From: Roseomonas gilardii subsp. gilardii
GTDB lineage: Bacteria > Pseudomonadota > Alphaproteobacteria > Acetobacterales > Acetobacteraceae
Direction: 5' to 3'
Length of the DNA: 64,000 nt
Assembly: GCF_023078375.1 (NCBI RefSeq)
Contig: NZ_CP095554.1
Coordinates: forward strand, 551,001-615,000
Shown here: one piece after another, positions 35,608 through 44,535 of the stretch
How positions within the stretch are numbered: the first letter of the stretch is position 1
Layout of the letters: each line of letters opens with the position of its first letter
Notes under the pieces: generated by a model
What the model was told of the DNA's origin: nothing
The model's input: only the letters and a program-made list of their open reading frames with translations
Databases searched by the model: none
Made by a program: the position numbers and the translations under genes

Positions 35608-37017
35608 ATGACCAGGCAGTTCCTCCTGACTTGTGCGATCGGCGCCATGCCCGCGCTGTGCCTGCTGCTGATGGGCCTGTCGGGCGCGGCGGGCTGGTCG
35701 CCGGTCGTCTGGTCCCTGCTGCTCACCGCCGCGGCTTCCGCCGTCCTGGCCGGGGCCGCGCTCTGGATGCTCGACCGGCTGGCCGAGGCGTTGCGCGCCG
35801 CCGCGACCGGCACCGCCCTGTCCCTGCCGCCGATGCGCCTGTTGCGGGAGGTCGCGGAGGCGCTGGGCCGCCTGACCCGCGACCTGGCCGAGAGCGGCGC
35901 GCTGGTGGGGCGCCTGCGCGCGGCGGATGCGGCGATCGTGGAGGCCCTGCCGGACCCGCTGCTGATCCTGGGCGCGGACCGCCAGCCGCTGCGGGCCAAT
36001 GCCGCCGCCCGGACTCTGTTCGGCAGCAGCACCGGCGACCCGTTGCCCGGCGACCAATGGCCCGGCGATCTCTGGGCCCTGCTGCGCCATCCGGTGCTGG
36101 CCGGGGCGGTGGACCGGGCCCTGCAGGAAGGGGCGCCGCAGGCCAGCGACCTGACCCTGCCGGCCCCGGTCTTCCGGGACCTGGTGGCGCAGGTGATCCC
36201 GCTCGACCCGCCGCTTTCCGATGGTGGGCGGCTGCTGATCCTGCTTTCCGACCGGACGCGGGACCGGGCGGTGGAACGGATGCGGGCGGATTTCGTCGCC
36301 AATGCCAGCCATGAGCTGCGCACGCCACTGGCCAGCCTGATCGGTTTCATCGAGACCCTGCGCGGCCCCGCCGAGGACGATGCCGAGGCACGGCACCACT
36401 TCCTGGGCATCATGGCGGAACAGGCGGAGCGCATGCGGCGCCTGATCGACGACCTGCTGGGCCTGACCCGGATCGAGATTTCCGAGCACCAGCCGCCGGC
36501 GGGGCAGGTGGATCTGGCGGTGCTGGCGCGGGCCGAGACGGAGGCGCTGGCGCCGATCCTGGCGCTGCGGAAGACACGGCTGCGGCTGGAGCTGGAGCCC
36601 GCCCTCGCCCGGCCCGCCGACCAGGACCAACTGGCCCAGGTGCTGCGCAACCTCGTCGAGAATGCCGTGCGCTATGGCCGGGAGGGCGGCGAGGTGCGCG
36701 TCGCCACCGGCACGGCGGAGGGTGGCGTGTTCCTACGGGTGAGCGATGACGGGCCGGGGATCGCGCGCGAGCACATCCCGCGCCTGACCGAGCGTTTCTA
36801 CCGGGTGGACAAGGGCCGCTCCCGGCATGTCGGCGGCACCGGACTGGGCCTCGCCATCGTCAAGCACGTGGTCAACCGCCATCGCGGGCGGCTGGCGATC
36901 GAGAGCGTGGTGGGAGAGGGAGCCAGCTTCAGGGTCTGGCTGCCGGGCGTCCCGGCGCCGTATACCGGGCTCGAACGCCTGCCGGGGCGGCGCGAGCTTT
37001 CCGTGCGGGAAGCCTGA
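35608..37017 (+). CDS. PhoR-like sensor histidine kinase
   Basis: 469 residues. Two N-terminal membrane helices (about residues 5-25 and 30-50), a PAS-like region (IVEALPDPLLILGADRQPLR), the dimerisation box NASHELRTPLAS with phospho-acceptor His at about 235, and a catalytic domain with N, G1 and G2 boxes (NLVENAVRYGREGG, VSDDGPGIA, VGGTGLGLAIV). This layout is that of PhoR, the phosphate-limitation kinase. No response regulator or pst-phoU genes are adjacent, so it is an orphan here and the phosphate assignment is inferred. The ATG at 35608 is favoured over the longer frame. Confidence 0.82.
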   Translation: MTRQFLLTCAIGAMPALCLLLMGLSGAAGWSPVVWSLLLTAAASAVLAGAALWMLDRLAEALRAAATGTALSLPPMRLLREVAEALGRLTRDLAESGALVGRLRAADAAIVEALPDPLLILGADRQPLRANAAARTLFGSSTGDPLPGDQWPGDLWALLRHPVLAGAVDRALQEGAPQASDLTLPAPVFRDLVAQVIPLDPPLSDGGRLLILLSDRTRDRAVERMRADFVANASHELRTPLASLIGFIETLRGPAEDDAEARHHFLGIMAEQAERMRRLIDDLLGLTRIEISEHQPPAGQVDLAVLARAETEALAPILALRKTRLRLELEPALARPADQDQLAQVLRNLVENAVRYGREGGEVRVATGTAEGGVFLRVSDDGPGIAREHIPRLTERFYRVDKGRSRHVGGTGLGLAIVKHVVNRHRGRLAIESVVGEGASFRVWLPGVPAPYTGLERLPGRRELSVREA

Positions 37018-37029
37018 GGCGGAAAAGGG

Positions 37030-37048
37030 CCAGGGGCCGGGCCCCTGG
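37030..37048. terminator. Perfect palindrome between convergent kinase and rpsO
   Basis: A 9-bp stem with a single-base centre (37030-37048), followed by a second hairpin-forming stretch (GGCCGC-CGGA-GCGGCC, 37070-37085), fills the 81-bp gap between two convergent genes. It fits a bidirectional terminator region without T-runs. Confidence 0.45.
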
Positions 37049-37098
37049 GAGCGAGGAGCCCGCGGAAGGCCGCCGGAGCGGCCCCCCGCGGGAATTCC

Positions 37099-37368
37099 TC
37101 AGCGGCGCAGGCCGAGGCGGCCGATCAGGCTCTCGTAGCGGGCCTGGTCCTTGCGCTTCACATAGTCCAGCAGGCCACGGCGCTGGCCGACGAGGACCAG
37201 GAGGCCACGACGGCTGTGGAAGTCCTTGGCGTGGGTCTTCAGGTGCTCCGTGAGGTTGGAGATGCGCTCCGACAGGATCGCGACCTGGACCTCGGGGGAG
37301 CCCGTGTCGCCGGGCTTCGTGGCATACTCGGAAATCAGCGCGGTGCGGCGCTCGGCAGTGATCGACAT
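37099..37368 (-). CDS. rpsO: 30S ribosomal protein S15
   Basis: 89 residues with the full S15 pattern: [60 protein letters not shown] and the C-terminal [12 protein letters not shown]. It binds the central domain of 16S rRNA early in 30S assembly. It lies 4 bases after truB, the usual truB-rpsO order. In most bacteria pnp follows; here a convergent kinase ends 81 bases away instead. Confidence 0.97.
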   Translation of the reverse strand: MSITAERRTALISEYATKPGDTGSPEVQVAILSERISNLTEHLKTHAKDFHSRRGLLVLVGQRRGLLDYVKRKDQARYESLIGRLGLRR

Positions 37369-37372
37369 CGGT

Positions 37373-38463
37373 TCAACCTTCTGTCTGGTCGTGGACGGGT
37401 TCGCTCCGGATCAGCCAGCGCTCGGGACGGACGAGACCGTCCTTGAGCATCGCCAGCCCCACCAGGCGCCCCCCCGTCACCACGCGCACCAGGCCCCCTT
37501 CGAGGTTGGCGCCGTCGGGAACCCGGCCCATGAACTCGACCAGGGAGATGTCCTGGCCGAAGGAAAGGCGGGCGGCCTCCGCTTCGGTCACGGCCAGAGC
37601 CGGGATGTCGGCCAGCGCGGTCATGACGGGAAGAAGAAGATCCGGGGAAGGGGGCGGGGCATCGCCCGTAACGGTCACGCTGTCAAGCGAAACCGCGTGC
37701 GACTCCCGGAAGGGACCCACGCGCAGGCGGCGCAGCGTGGCGATATGCCCGACCGTGCCCACCGCGCGGGCGAGGTCGCGGGCGAGCGAGCGCATATAGA
37801 CGCCCTTGCCGCTCTCCACCGCGAAGATCGCGGTGTCGGCATCGGGGCGGGCGATCAGCTCGAACTTGTCCACCCGGGCCGGGCGCGGCATCAGCACCGG
37901 CGCCGCGCCCTCGCGCGCCAGGTCATAGGCGCGCTGCCCGTCCACCTTGATGGCGGAATAGGCGGGCGGGACCTGCATGATCTCGCCACGGAACTGCGGC
38001 AGGGCGGCCTGGATCTCCTCGTCCGTCGGGCGGACATCGCTGGTCGCGGTCACCTGCCCGTCGGCATCGTCCGTGTCGCGCGCCTCGCCGAAGCGCAGGG
38101 TGAAGTGATAGGCCTTGGTGCCGTCCATCACATAGGGGACGGTCTTGGTGGCCGAGCCGAAGGCCACCGGCAGCAGCCCGGTCGCCAGCGGGTCCAGCGT
38201 CCCGCCATGCCCGGCCTTCTGCGCGTTGAAGGCGCGCTTGACGCGGTTCACCACCTCGGTGCTGCCGATGCCCGAGGGCTTGTCGATGATCAGCCAGCCA
38301 TCCAGCGGCCGGCCCTTGGGCTTGCGGTGGCCATGCCGCCCCCCGGGGCGGCCCCCTTCCCGCGGCGGTCGCCTTGGCGCTCCCCTGGGCGCTCCCCCGC
38401 CTGGCGATCATGGGGCCGCTCGCCATGAGTCTCGCGCTGCGGCTCCTGATGCTCGCCTGCCAT
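37373..38463 (-). CDS. truB: tRNA pseudouridine(55) synthase TruB (N-terminal frame broken by a 1-base indel)
   Basis: The main frame encodes all catalytic motifs: [40 protein letters not shown] with the catalytic Asp, [20 protein letters not shown] and the C-terminal PUA-like region. TruB makes pseudouridine 55 in the T-loop of tRNAs. The conserved N-terminal part lies upstream of the first possible in-frame start (GTG 38254), and no ATG/GTG/TTG exists before an in-frame stop. Adding one base in the C-run at 38352-38356 joins it to an ATG at 38463 ([17 protein letters not shown]), giving a continuous basic leader. An uncorrected homopolymer error is the likely cause. Confidence 0.85.
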
Positions 38464-38686
38464 GCCCTGCTGTCCTCTTGGTGCCTCGACGCATGGCTAC
38501 AGCGGTTCCCGTTTCCGGCGGAACGGAAATCACGGCGGCTCACACGGCGATGAGTGGAGTTCCGGTGCCCGCCGGAAGCCACAAGGCCCCGGCCGGGCGA
38601 AGCGCGGCGTCTAGCACGCTTCGGGGCACGGGGAAGAGGGCCCGCGACCGGGAAGGTGGCATGTGCCGGAAGCCGGGCCGCCGCCC

Positions 38687-40282
38687 TCAGCGGCGGGGCA
38701 CCGGCGGCAGAAGGTCGTTGTGCTCGCGGCTGCAGAAGACGCGCGGCATCCAGCAGGGCTGCCCGAGGCGCCACCGCGCCGCGTAGCGCCGGGGCGGCGA
38801 CAGCGCCGCCTCGCCGGGCGGCGGCACCGCCCAGTCCAGCGTGCCCAGGAAGGGCTGCCGCAGCGCGAAGACGCGGATGCCACCCGGGATGGGGATCAGG
38901 CGGATGTCATGGACGTTGCGCAGCCGCCGTCCCTCGTCCAGCAGGATGGCGTCGCCGAAATAGGAGGCATCGAAACCCGGGGCCGGCCCCTCGTAGCGGA
39001 GCATCCGGGCGGGTGCGGTGGCGGGAACCTCCACCGGCACGAGTTGCAGGCAGAGCACCGGTAGCGAGGCCAGCAGCGCCAGCGGCGCCAGCGGAAAGGC
39101 CGGGGCGCGCCGCCAGAGCAGCAGGTCGCGCAGCAGCAGGAAGGCCATCAGGCCGAAGCCCGGCATGGCCCATTTCCAGTAATGCACGTTGTTGAAGCGC
39201 CAGAGCCCGACCGGCAGCAGGTCCACATAGGACAAATAGAGCAGCGAATGCGCGACCAGGAGCAGGCCGAGCAGGCGGGCGGCGGCGCCATGCCGCCAGG
39301 CGACGGCGAGGCCGCCCAGGGCCAGGGCCATGTAGGGCGCCTGCCGCATCAGCCCCTCGCCCTCGCCGAACCAGGGGCGCGGATCGACCAGGAGGGTATA
39401 GGCCTTCCAGCCCAGGCCCTGGACGGTGAAGCCCAGGCCCTGCGAGTGCAGCATGTAGTCGCTGGGCGCGAGGCCATAGATCCGCGCATGCAGCAGCGCA
39501 TAGGGCACCACCGCCAGCAGCCCGCCCAGCACGAGCCATAGCACCAGCCGCAACAGGTCGCGGCCGCGTTCCGTCCAGGGGCGGCGGCCGGTGCCGAAGA
39601 GGTCGTGCAGCACCACCGCCAGCAGGCAGAGGGCGGACAGCAGGGCCTCGGTCGGGCGGAACAGGGGGATGGCGGCGGCCAGGAAGCCGATCAGCAGCGG
39701 GCGCCGCCGCATGCCGCCGCCATGGGCGCCCCCCCGGATGCCCCCTTGGCCGAAATGGGCGGCGATCATGGCCAGCAGGAGCCAGAGCAGGGCGGCCACC
39801 GGACTCGTGTTCCAGGGCAGCACCCATTGGGCGAAGATCAGCCGGCTGCTGGCCACGCTGGCGACGAAAACGAGGCTGCCCCAGGCAGCAGGGATGCCCA
39901 GACGCCGGGCGAAGGCCAGGAAGCCGGCGTAGCAGCCGAGCAGCGAGAGCAGGTCCACGGCGAAGAAGGCGTGATCCCGGCTCAGCCAGACAAAGGGCGC
40001 CGCCACCGCCGCATAGCCCAGCGGATACCAGTGCTGCGCCGGGTCGAAATTCCCCCGCGCGAGGGCGGTGGCGCTGCGCAGGTAGTGGCCCTGGTCCCAC
40101 CAGCCCCACCATCCCTCGGGAAACTGCGCCGAGCCGCCGGGCACAGCGGGGTCGGCGGCATAGCGCCAGAGATACAGGGCCGTGAGCAGCAGGGCGCCGA
40201 GCACCGGCAGGGCAAGGTGCAGCCGGGTACGGCGGGGGGTGTCGCGGGACGGCAGGCCGGCCACCGGGGCGGCGGCGCTCAA
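38687..40282 (-). CDS. Polytopic membrane protein, glycosyltransferase-like (GT-C type)
   Basis: 531 residues from a TTG at 40282 that overlaps the stop of the upstream glycosyltransferase (TTGA). About ten membrane helices are predicted. The first large loop, GWWGWWDQGHYLRSATALAR, has acidic residues in the position expected for lipid-linked-sugar transferases of the GT39/ArnT class, and the C-terminus is a soluble domain. This suggests a polyprenyl-phosphate-dependent sugar transferase or polymerase-like protein acting in the periplasm. It does not match Wzx or Wzy clearly. It is the last gene of a three-gene block with two cytoplasmic glycosyltransferases. Confidence 0.65.
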   Translation of the reverse strand: MSAAAPVAGLPSRDTPRRTRLHLALPVLGALLLTALYLWRYAADPAVPGGSAQFPEGWWGWWDQGHYLRSATALARGNFDPAQHWYPLGYAAVAAPFVWLSRDHAFFAVDLLSLLGCYAGFLAFARRLGIPAAWGSLVFVASVASSRLIFAQWVLPWNTSPVAALLWLLLAMIAAHFGQGGIRGGAHGGGMRRRPLLIGFLAAAIPLFRPTEALLSALCLLAVVLHDLFGTGRRPWTERGRDLLRLVLWLVLGGLLAVVPYALLHARIYGLAPSDYMLHSQGLGFTVQGLGWKAYTLLVDPRPWFGEGEGLMRQAPYMALALGGLAVAWRHGAAARLLGLLLVAHSLLYLSYVDLLPVGLWRFNNVHYWKWAMPGFGLMAFLLLRDLLLWRRAPAFPLAPLALLASLPVLCLQLVPVEVPATAPARMLRYEGPAPGFDASYFGDAILLDEGRRLRNVHDIRLIPIPGGIRVFALRQPFLGTLDWAVPPPGEAALSPPRRYAARWRLGQPCWMPRVFCSREHNDLLPPVPRR

Positions 40283-41793
40283 AGCTCCGCCTCCTCGGCT
40301 TCCAGACGCGCCATGGTCTCGCGGATGGCATCGGCGCTGTCGGACCAGGGGACATGGCGGAACTCGCGGGCGACGCGCTCGCGCCATTCCTCCAGCCCCT
40401 GCGGGTCCTCGATCACCGCGCGGATCGTGGCACAGGCATCGTCCAGGTCGTCCGGGTCGAAGTAGCGCGCCAGCGCCCCCCCGGCCTCCGGCAGCGAGGT
40501 CCGGTCCGAGGCGATGCAGGGCCGCCCCAGCGCCAGGCTCTCGCTCACCGGCAGGCCCCAGCCTTCATAGAAGGAGGGGTAGAGGGTGAAGCGGCAGTCA
40601 CGGTAGAGGGCGAGAAGCTCCTCGTCGGACGGATCGCGCACCAGCCGGATCTTGCCGCCGAGCCATTCGGCGTTCTCCAACTGCTGCATCAGGTCGGCCA
40701 CCAGCCAGCCGACGCGCCCGGCGAAGACCAGGGTGGGCACCTGCTCGCGCGGCATCTCGCCCAGCAGGCGGCGCCAGACGCGGAACAGCAACGCATGGTT
40801 CTTGCGCGCCTCCAGCGTGGAAACGAAAAGCACGTAGCTGCCGGGTTCCGGCAGGTCGGACGCGGCGGCGCCCGCTCCGGCCACCGCATTCCCGGATGAG
40901 GCCATGGGAAGCGCCGCGATGCCGAGGCCGGTGCCCATCGGCACGGGCCGCACCGGCCTGGGTAGATCGAGGCCGATCTCCTGCGCCCAGCGGGTCACGT
41001 CCTCGGCCGTCGCGCGGCTGTTGGCGAAGATCTGGTCGGCCAGCGGCAGCACGCCGCGATGCCAGGCAATGAAGGAGATGATCACCCCCCGGTCGCACCA
41101 TTCCGGCCGGCGGATGGGGATCAGATCGTGGATCAGCAGGGCGAAGCGCATCCGCAGGTCGTCGCGCAGCCAGCGCACGGTCTGGCCGTAGTCGTTGATG
41201 AACCAGGGGGAGCCCAGCACGAGCAGGCTGTCGCCGGGCCGCGCCACCTGTTCCAGCGGTACGCCCTCCTCGAAACGCAACTGGCTCGCCGTCTTTCCGG
41301 CCAGGTGCCGCCGGCGCAGGCGCCGCCGCGTCAGTTCCAAGGCCTCCGCACCGGCCACGGCGGGCAGGCGCAGCAGTTCCCGCAGCGCGGCGCCCTGGAG
41401 GCGCAGCCCGGATGCGAGCAGCGCCCGGACATCCGGCTCCGCCCCATGCCCCATGCCGTCGTCGCGGGCCGCCCGTTCCACGCCTGGCCGCGCCGCTGTG
41501 GTGGAGGCCGGAGCGATGATTCGCCCGAAAGCCGATTCGATCTGCCGCCAGGAGACGGTGTCCAGCTGCCGGGGGCCGGAACGGCGCACGAAGCGCACCC
41601 GCCCCGCCCCGGCATCCGCGCCATGCAGGGCGCGACAGATCTCGAAGGTGACGCGCTGGATGCCACTGGGGCGCACGCCGGACTCGAAATACTGGACGAG
41701 ATCGCCGATCTCGACCCAGATCGTGGAAGGCGCCTCCGCGTCCGGGGCCTGGCTGTTCATGATGGCGGGGCTGCTCGTGCCGGGGGCGCTCAT
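40279..41793 (-). CDS. Glycosyltransferase, GT4 family
   Basis: 504 residues from ATG 41793, which overlaps the stop of the upstream paralogue (ATGA). The N-terminal half has WVEIGDLVQYFESGVRPSGIQRV and an acceptor-side domain with LLIHDLIPIRRPEWC. The C-terminal half is a GT-B nucleotide-sugar domain: YVLFVSTLEARKNH, WLGGKIRLVRDPSDEEL, FTLYPSFYEGWGLPVSESLA and GRPCIASDRTS with the E-x7-E-type site. Bases 40323-40842, covering this C-terminal half, are almost identical to the same part of the upstream gene, while the N-terminal halves differ widely. Sugar and acceptor unknown. Confidence 0.85.
   Translation of the reverse strand: MSAPGTSSPAIMNSQAPDAEAPSTIWVEIGDLVQYFESGVRPSGIQRVTFEICRALHGADAGAGRVRFVRRSGPRQLDTVSWRQIESAFGRIIAPASTTAARPGVERAARDDGMGHGAEPDVRALLASGLRLQGAALRELLRLPAVAGAEALELTRRRLRRRHLAGKTASQLRFEEGVPLEQVARPGDSLLVLGSPWFINDYGQTVRWLRDDLRMRFALLIHDLIPIRRPEWCDRGVIISFIAWHRGVLPLADQIFANSRATAEDVTRWAQEIGLDLPRPVRPVPMGTGLGIAALPMASSGNAVAGAGAAASDLPEPGSYVLFVSTLEARKNHALLFRVWRRLLGEMPREQVPTLVFAGRVGWLVADLMQQLENAEWLGGKIRLVRDPSDEELLALYRDCRFTLYPSFYEGWGLPVSESLALGRPCIASDRTSLPEAGGALARYFDPDDLDDACATIRAVIEDPQGLEEWRERVAREFRHVPWSDSADAIRETMARLEAEEAEL
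40323..40842 (-). repeat. Direct repeat copy A in tandem glycosyltransferases
   Basis: About 520 bp nearly identical to 41855-42371, with roughly twenty differences that I count, about half of them clustered in one 16-bp patch (40565-40580) and one 3-base length difference near 40480. It covers the C-terminal nucleotide-sugar domain of the downstream glycosyltransferase. Confidence 0.85.
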
Positions 41794-43337
41794 GCGGACT
41801 GGTCCTGCTGGGCGGGCCCGGCGGCCTGCGCGGGCGGGGCCAGGACCCCTTCCAGGATGGCATCGGCGCTGTCGGACCAGGGGACATGGCGGAACTCGCG
41901 GGCGACGCGCTCTCGCCATTCCTCCAGCCCCTGCGGGTCCTCGATCACCGCGCGGATCGTGGCACAGGCATCGTCCAGGTCGTCCGGGTCGAAGTAGCGC
42001 GCCAGCGCCCCGGCCTCCGGCAGCGAGGTCCGGTCCGAGGCGATGCAGGGCCGCCCCAGCGCCAGGCTCTCGCTCACCGGCAGGCCCCAGCCTTCGAACA
42101 GTGAAGGAAACAGGGTGAAGCGGCAGCCACGGTAGAGGGCGAGAAGCTCCTCGTCGGACGGATCGCGCACCAGCCGGATCTTGCCGCCGAGCCATTCGGC
42201 GTTCTCCAACTGCTGCATCAGGTCGGCCACCAGCCAGCCGACGCGCCCGGCGAAGACCAGGGTGGGCACCTGCTCGCGCGGCATCTCGCTCAGCAGACGG
42301 CGCCAGACGCGGAACAGCAGCGCATGGTTCTTGCGCGCCTCCAGCGTCGAGACGAAAAGCACGTAGCTGCCCGGGCGCGGCAGGCCGCGCGGCCGCGCCG
42401 AGGCCAGCCGGTCGGCCTGCCCCGCAAGGCCGAAGCCGGTGCCGATGGGGATCGGCCGCACAGGTGCTTCCAGCACGAGGCCGGTCTCGGCGGCATAGGC
42501 TTCCACGTCATGGGCGGTGGCATGGCTGATGGCCATCAGCCGGGGGCATTCCGGCAGCACCGTCTCCACCCAGTGGCGGAAGCTCCGCACCAGATCGCGG
42601 GCACACCATTCGGGGCGGCGCAGCGGGATCAGGTCATAGAGCAGCAGGGCTGGCCGCAGCCCGTGGCGCTGCCGCAGCCGCCGCAGCAGCCCGGCATAAT
42701 CCGTATGCACCCAGGCAGCGCCCAGGATCAGGAAGACATCGCCTGGCTGCGCCCGCAGGGAGGAAGCGGGCATAACAGCCACCCCAGGCTCCACGGGCGA
42801 TGGGGCGGCCATGGAGGCGGCTGGCACCCCGGCGGAGAGAGCGCCGCCCTGCCGCCGGTTCCGCCACAGGGCGAGGCCGCGGCGGCCGGTCCGCAGCACG
42901 TTCATCTGCAGCACGGCCGCCTGCAGCAGGGCTTCCGAGGTTCGCGGCGGCAGCTTCTGCAGGCGGTGGATCAGGCCGAAGCGCAGGCGCTGCAAGAATG
43001 GCCTGCCCCGGCGAACGCGCAGCGCGAGCTGGCGGCGCGGCGGCAAGGATGACACCGGATTCCCGCCATGGCCGGCGGACAGGTGCCCGAACAGCGCGGC
43101 GACCTCGGCAAAGGGGACCTCCCGCAGGAGATCCGGCCCGGCATCGTGGCGGACGAAGGCGATCCGTGGCGCATCCGGCTGCCTCGCCGCCCGCTCCGGC
43201 AGCACACGCAGGATCTCGAAGACCAGGCGCTGGATGCCGCTGGGGCGCGGATTGGCGAGGGCGTACTGGAAGAGGTCTTCGACATCGACCCAGAGGGTAC
43301 GGCGCACAGGCTCGGGGGGCATGGAAACTGGGACCAT
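41790..43337 (-). CDS. Glycosyltransferase, GT4 family (upstream paralogue)
   Basis: 515 residues. The N-terminal half carries WVDVEDLFQYALANPRPSGI and LLLYDLIPLRRPEWCARDLV, equivalent in position but different in sequence from the neighbouring paralogue. The C-terminal half (STLEARKNHALLFRVWRRLL to GRPCIASDRTSLPEAG) is nearly the same as in that gene. It opens the minus-strand polysaccharide block and probably has its promoter in the 264-bp gap upstream (43338-43601). Start: ATG 43337, with an in-frame ATG at 43322 as alternative. Role: transfer of an activated sugar to a surface glycan; specificity unknown. Confidence 0.85.
   Translation of the reverse strand: MVPVSMPPEPVRRTLWVDVEDLFQYALANPRPSGIQRLVFEILRVLPERAARQPDAPRIAFVRHDAGPDLLREVPFAEVAALFGHLSAGHGGNPVSSLPPRRQLALRVRRGRPFLQRLRFGLIHRLQKLPPRTSEALLQAAVLQMNVLRTGRRGLALWRNRRQGGALSAGVPAASMAAPSPVEPGVAVMPASSLRAQPGDVFLILGAAWVHTDYAGLLRRLRQRHGLRPALLLYDLIPLRRPEWCARDLVRSFRHWVETVLPECPRLMAISHATAHDVEAYAAETGLVLEAPVRPIPIGTGFGLAGQADRLASARPRGLPRPGSYVLFVSTLEARKNHALLFRVWRRLLSEMPREQVPTLVFAGRVGWLVADLMQQLENAEWLGGKIRLVRDPSDEELLALYRGCRFTLFPSLFEGWGLPVSESLALGRPCIASDRTSLPEAGALARYFDPDDLDDACATIRAVIEDPQGLEEWRERVAREFRHVPWSDSADAILEGVLAPPAQAAGPAQQDQSA
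41855..42371 (-). repeat. Direct repeat copy B in tandem glycosyltransferases
   Basis: The partner of 40323-40842, about 1.5 kb away in the same orientation, covering the C-terminal domain of the upstream glycosyltransferase. The similarity stops sharply at the start of the conserved GSYVLFVST strand. Confidence 0.85.
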
Positions 43338-43601
43338 TGTCGGTATCCGGAACTCTACCTCGAATGCCCCGGTCCGCCCTCGGCGTGCCGGGTCGCGTTA
43401 CGCCTTCCGTCCGGACCCAGGGTGGATCGCGGACAGCAAAGCGGCGTCAGGGCGCCCGGTTTCTTTCCCCATTTTGTTGCATCGGCATCGCCTTCTGGTT
43501 TCGCGGAGTGCCCGCCAATGCGCAAGCCCGGCCGGGGTTTTCCGGATGGCTGGATGCTTCACGGGAACGAGTGCGGCATGGAAGCCGCAGCCCGGCGCGT
43601 G

Positions 43602-44003
43602 TCAGCCCGCGTCGGCACCCTCGGCCGGCACGGGGCGCGGGCGGCCTTCCTCGTCCAGCGCCACGAAGGTGAAGACCGCCTCGGTCACCCGGTTGCGGTC
43701 CTCGCTGTGCCGCTCCCGCCGCCAGGCCTCCACCCGGATGCGGAGCGAGGTGCGGCCCACCGAGAGGATCTGCGCGTAGAGGCTCACCTCGTCGCCCACC
43801 TTCACCGGGGAATGGAAGCTGATCGCCTCCACCGCCACGGTGGCGCAGCGGCCGCGGGCACGGCGGGCGGCGGCGTTGCCGGCCGCGAGGTCCATCTGCG
43901 CCATCAGCCAGCCGCCGAAAATGTCGCCCGACGGGTTGGTGTCGGCCGGCATGGCGATGGTGCGGATGAGGGGCGCGGCCTCGGGCGGCAACGGGTTTTT
44001 CAC
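43602..44003 (-). CDS. Acyl-CoA thioesterase, YciA-like hotdog protein
   Basis: 133 residues starting at a GTG that overlaps the rbfA stop (GTGA). [20 protein letters not shown] contains the active-site Asp and the central helix of the hotdog fold, followed by [20 protein letters not shown] and [19 protein letters not shown]. It hydrolyses acyl-CoA thioesters in the cytoplasm. Coupling to rbfA within the nusA-infB operon is probably an accident of clustering. The stop at 43602 is the last of that operon before the glycosyltransferase block. Confidence 0.87.
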   Translation of the reverse strand: MKNPLPPEAAPLIRTIAMPADTNPSGDIFGGWLMAQMDLAAGNAAARRARGRCATVAVEAISFHSPVKVGDEVSLYAQILSVGRTSLRIRVEAWRRERHSEDRNRVTEAVFTFVALDEEGRPRPVPAEGADAG

Positions 44004-44439
44004 GGCTCTTCCTTCTCCTCGCCCTCGGCGGCATCGTCCACCGGGTGCAGGTCGCGGGCCACCTCGGGCCGGCGCATCAGGGCGTCGATGCGCATGGCAT
44101 GATCCAACGCCGTATCGGCCTGGAAATGCAATTCCGGCGCCGCGCGCAGCCGCACCGCCTTGGCCACCTGGGTCCGCAGGAAGGGCTGGGAACGCTTCAG
44201 CGCGTCCAGCAGCTCCTTGTCCGCCGTCTGCCCGAGCCGGGACACGAAGACCGTCATGTGCTTCAGGTCAGGGGAGGCGCGGACCTCCGTCACCGTGACC
44301 CGCGCGGCGGCCAGTTCCGGGTCGCGCACATCGCCGCGCGCCAGTACGGCCGCCAGGGCGTGGCGGATTTCCTCGGCCACCCGAAGCTGGCGCTGGGAGG
44401 GGGCGGCCTCCGCCCCCTTCTCTCGGCTCGCTTGCTCAT
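44000..44439 (-). CDS. rbfA: Ribosome-binding factor A (N-terminal frame broken by a 1-base indel)
   Basis: The core is clear: [40 protein letters not shown] and [18 protein letters not shown]. RbfA helps 30S maturation and cold adaptation. In the main frame the nearest acceptable starts lie inside infB. An ATG at 44439, with GGGAACGAG before it, gives MSKRAERRG in a neighbouring frame. One extra base in the C-run at 44413-44417 joins it to the core ([20 protein letters not shown]), the expected N-terminus. A homopolymer miscall is the simplest explanation. Confidence 0.85.
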
Positions 44440-44535
44440 CTCTCGTTCCCGCACTCTCAAAAACATCGAGGCCCCCGCGGTGTCCCGCGGAGGCCCCATT
44501 TCGTCCGGACGGCCCCTGGAGGGGGCCGGGGCGGA

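Noticed and set aside
38254-38463. A separate small gene upstream of truB (MAGEHQEP...)
   Set aside because: The short frame ends soon after the C-run and its sequence fits the missing truB leader.
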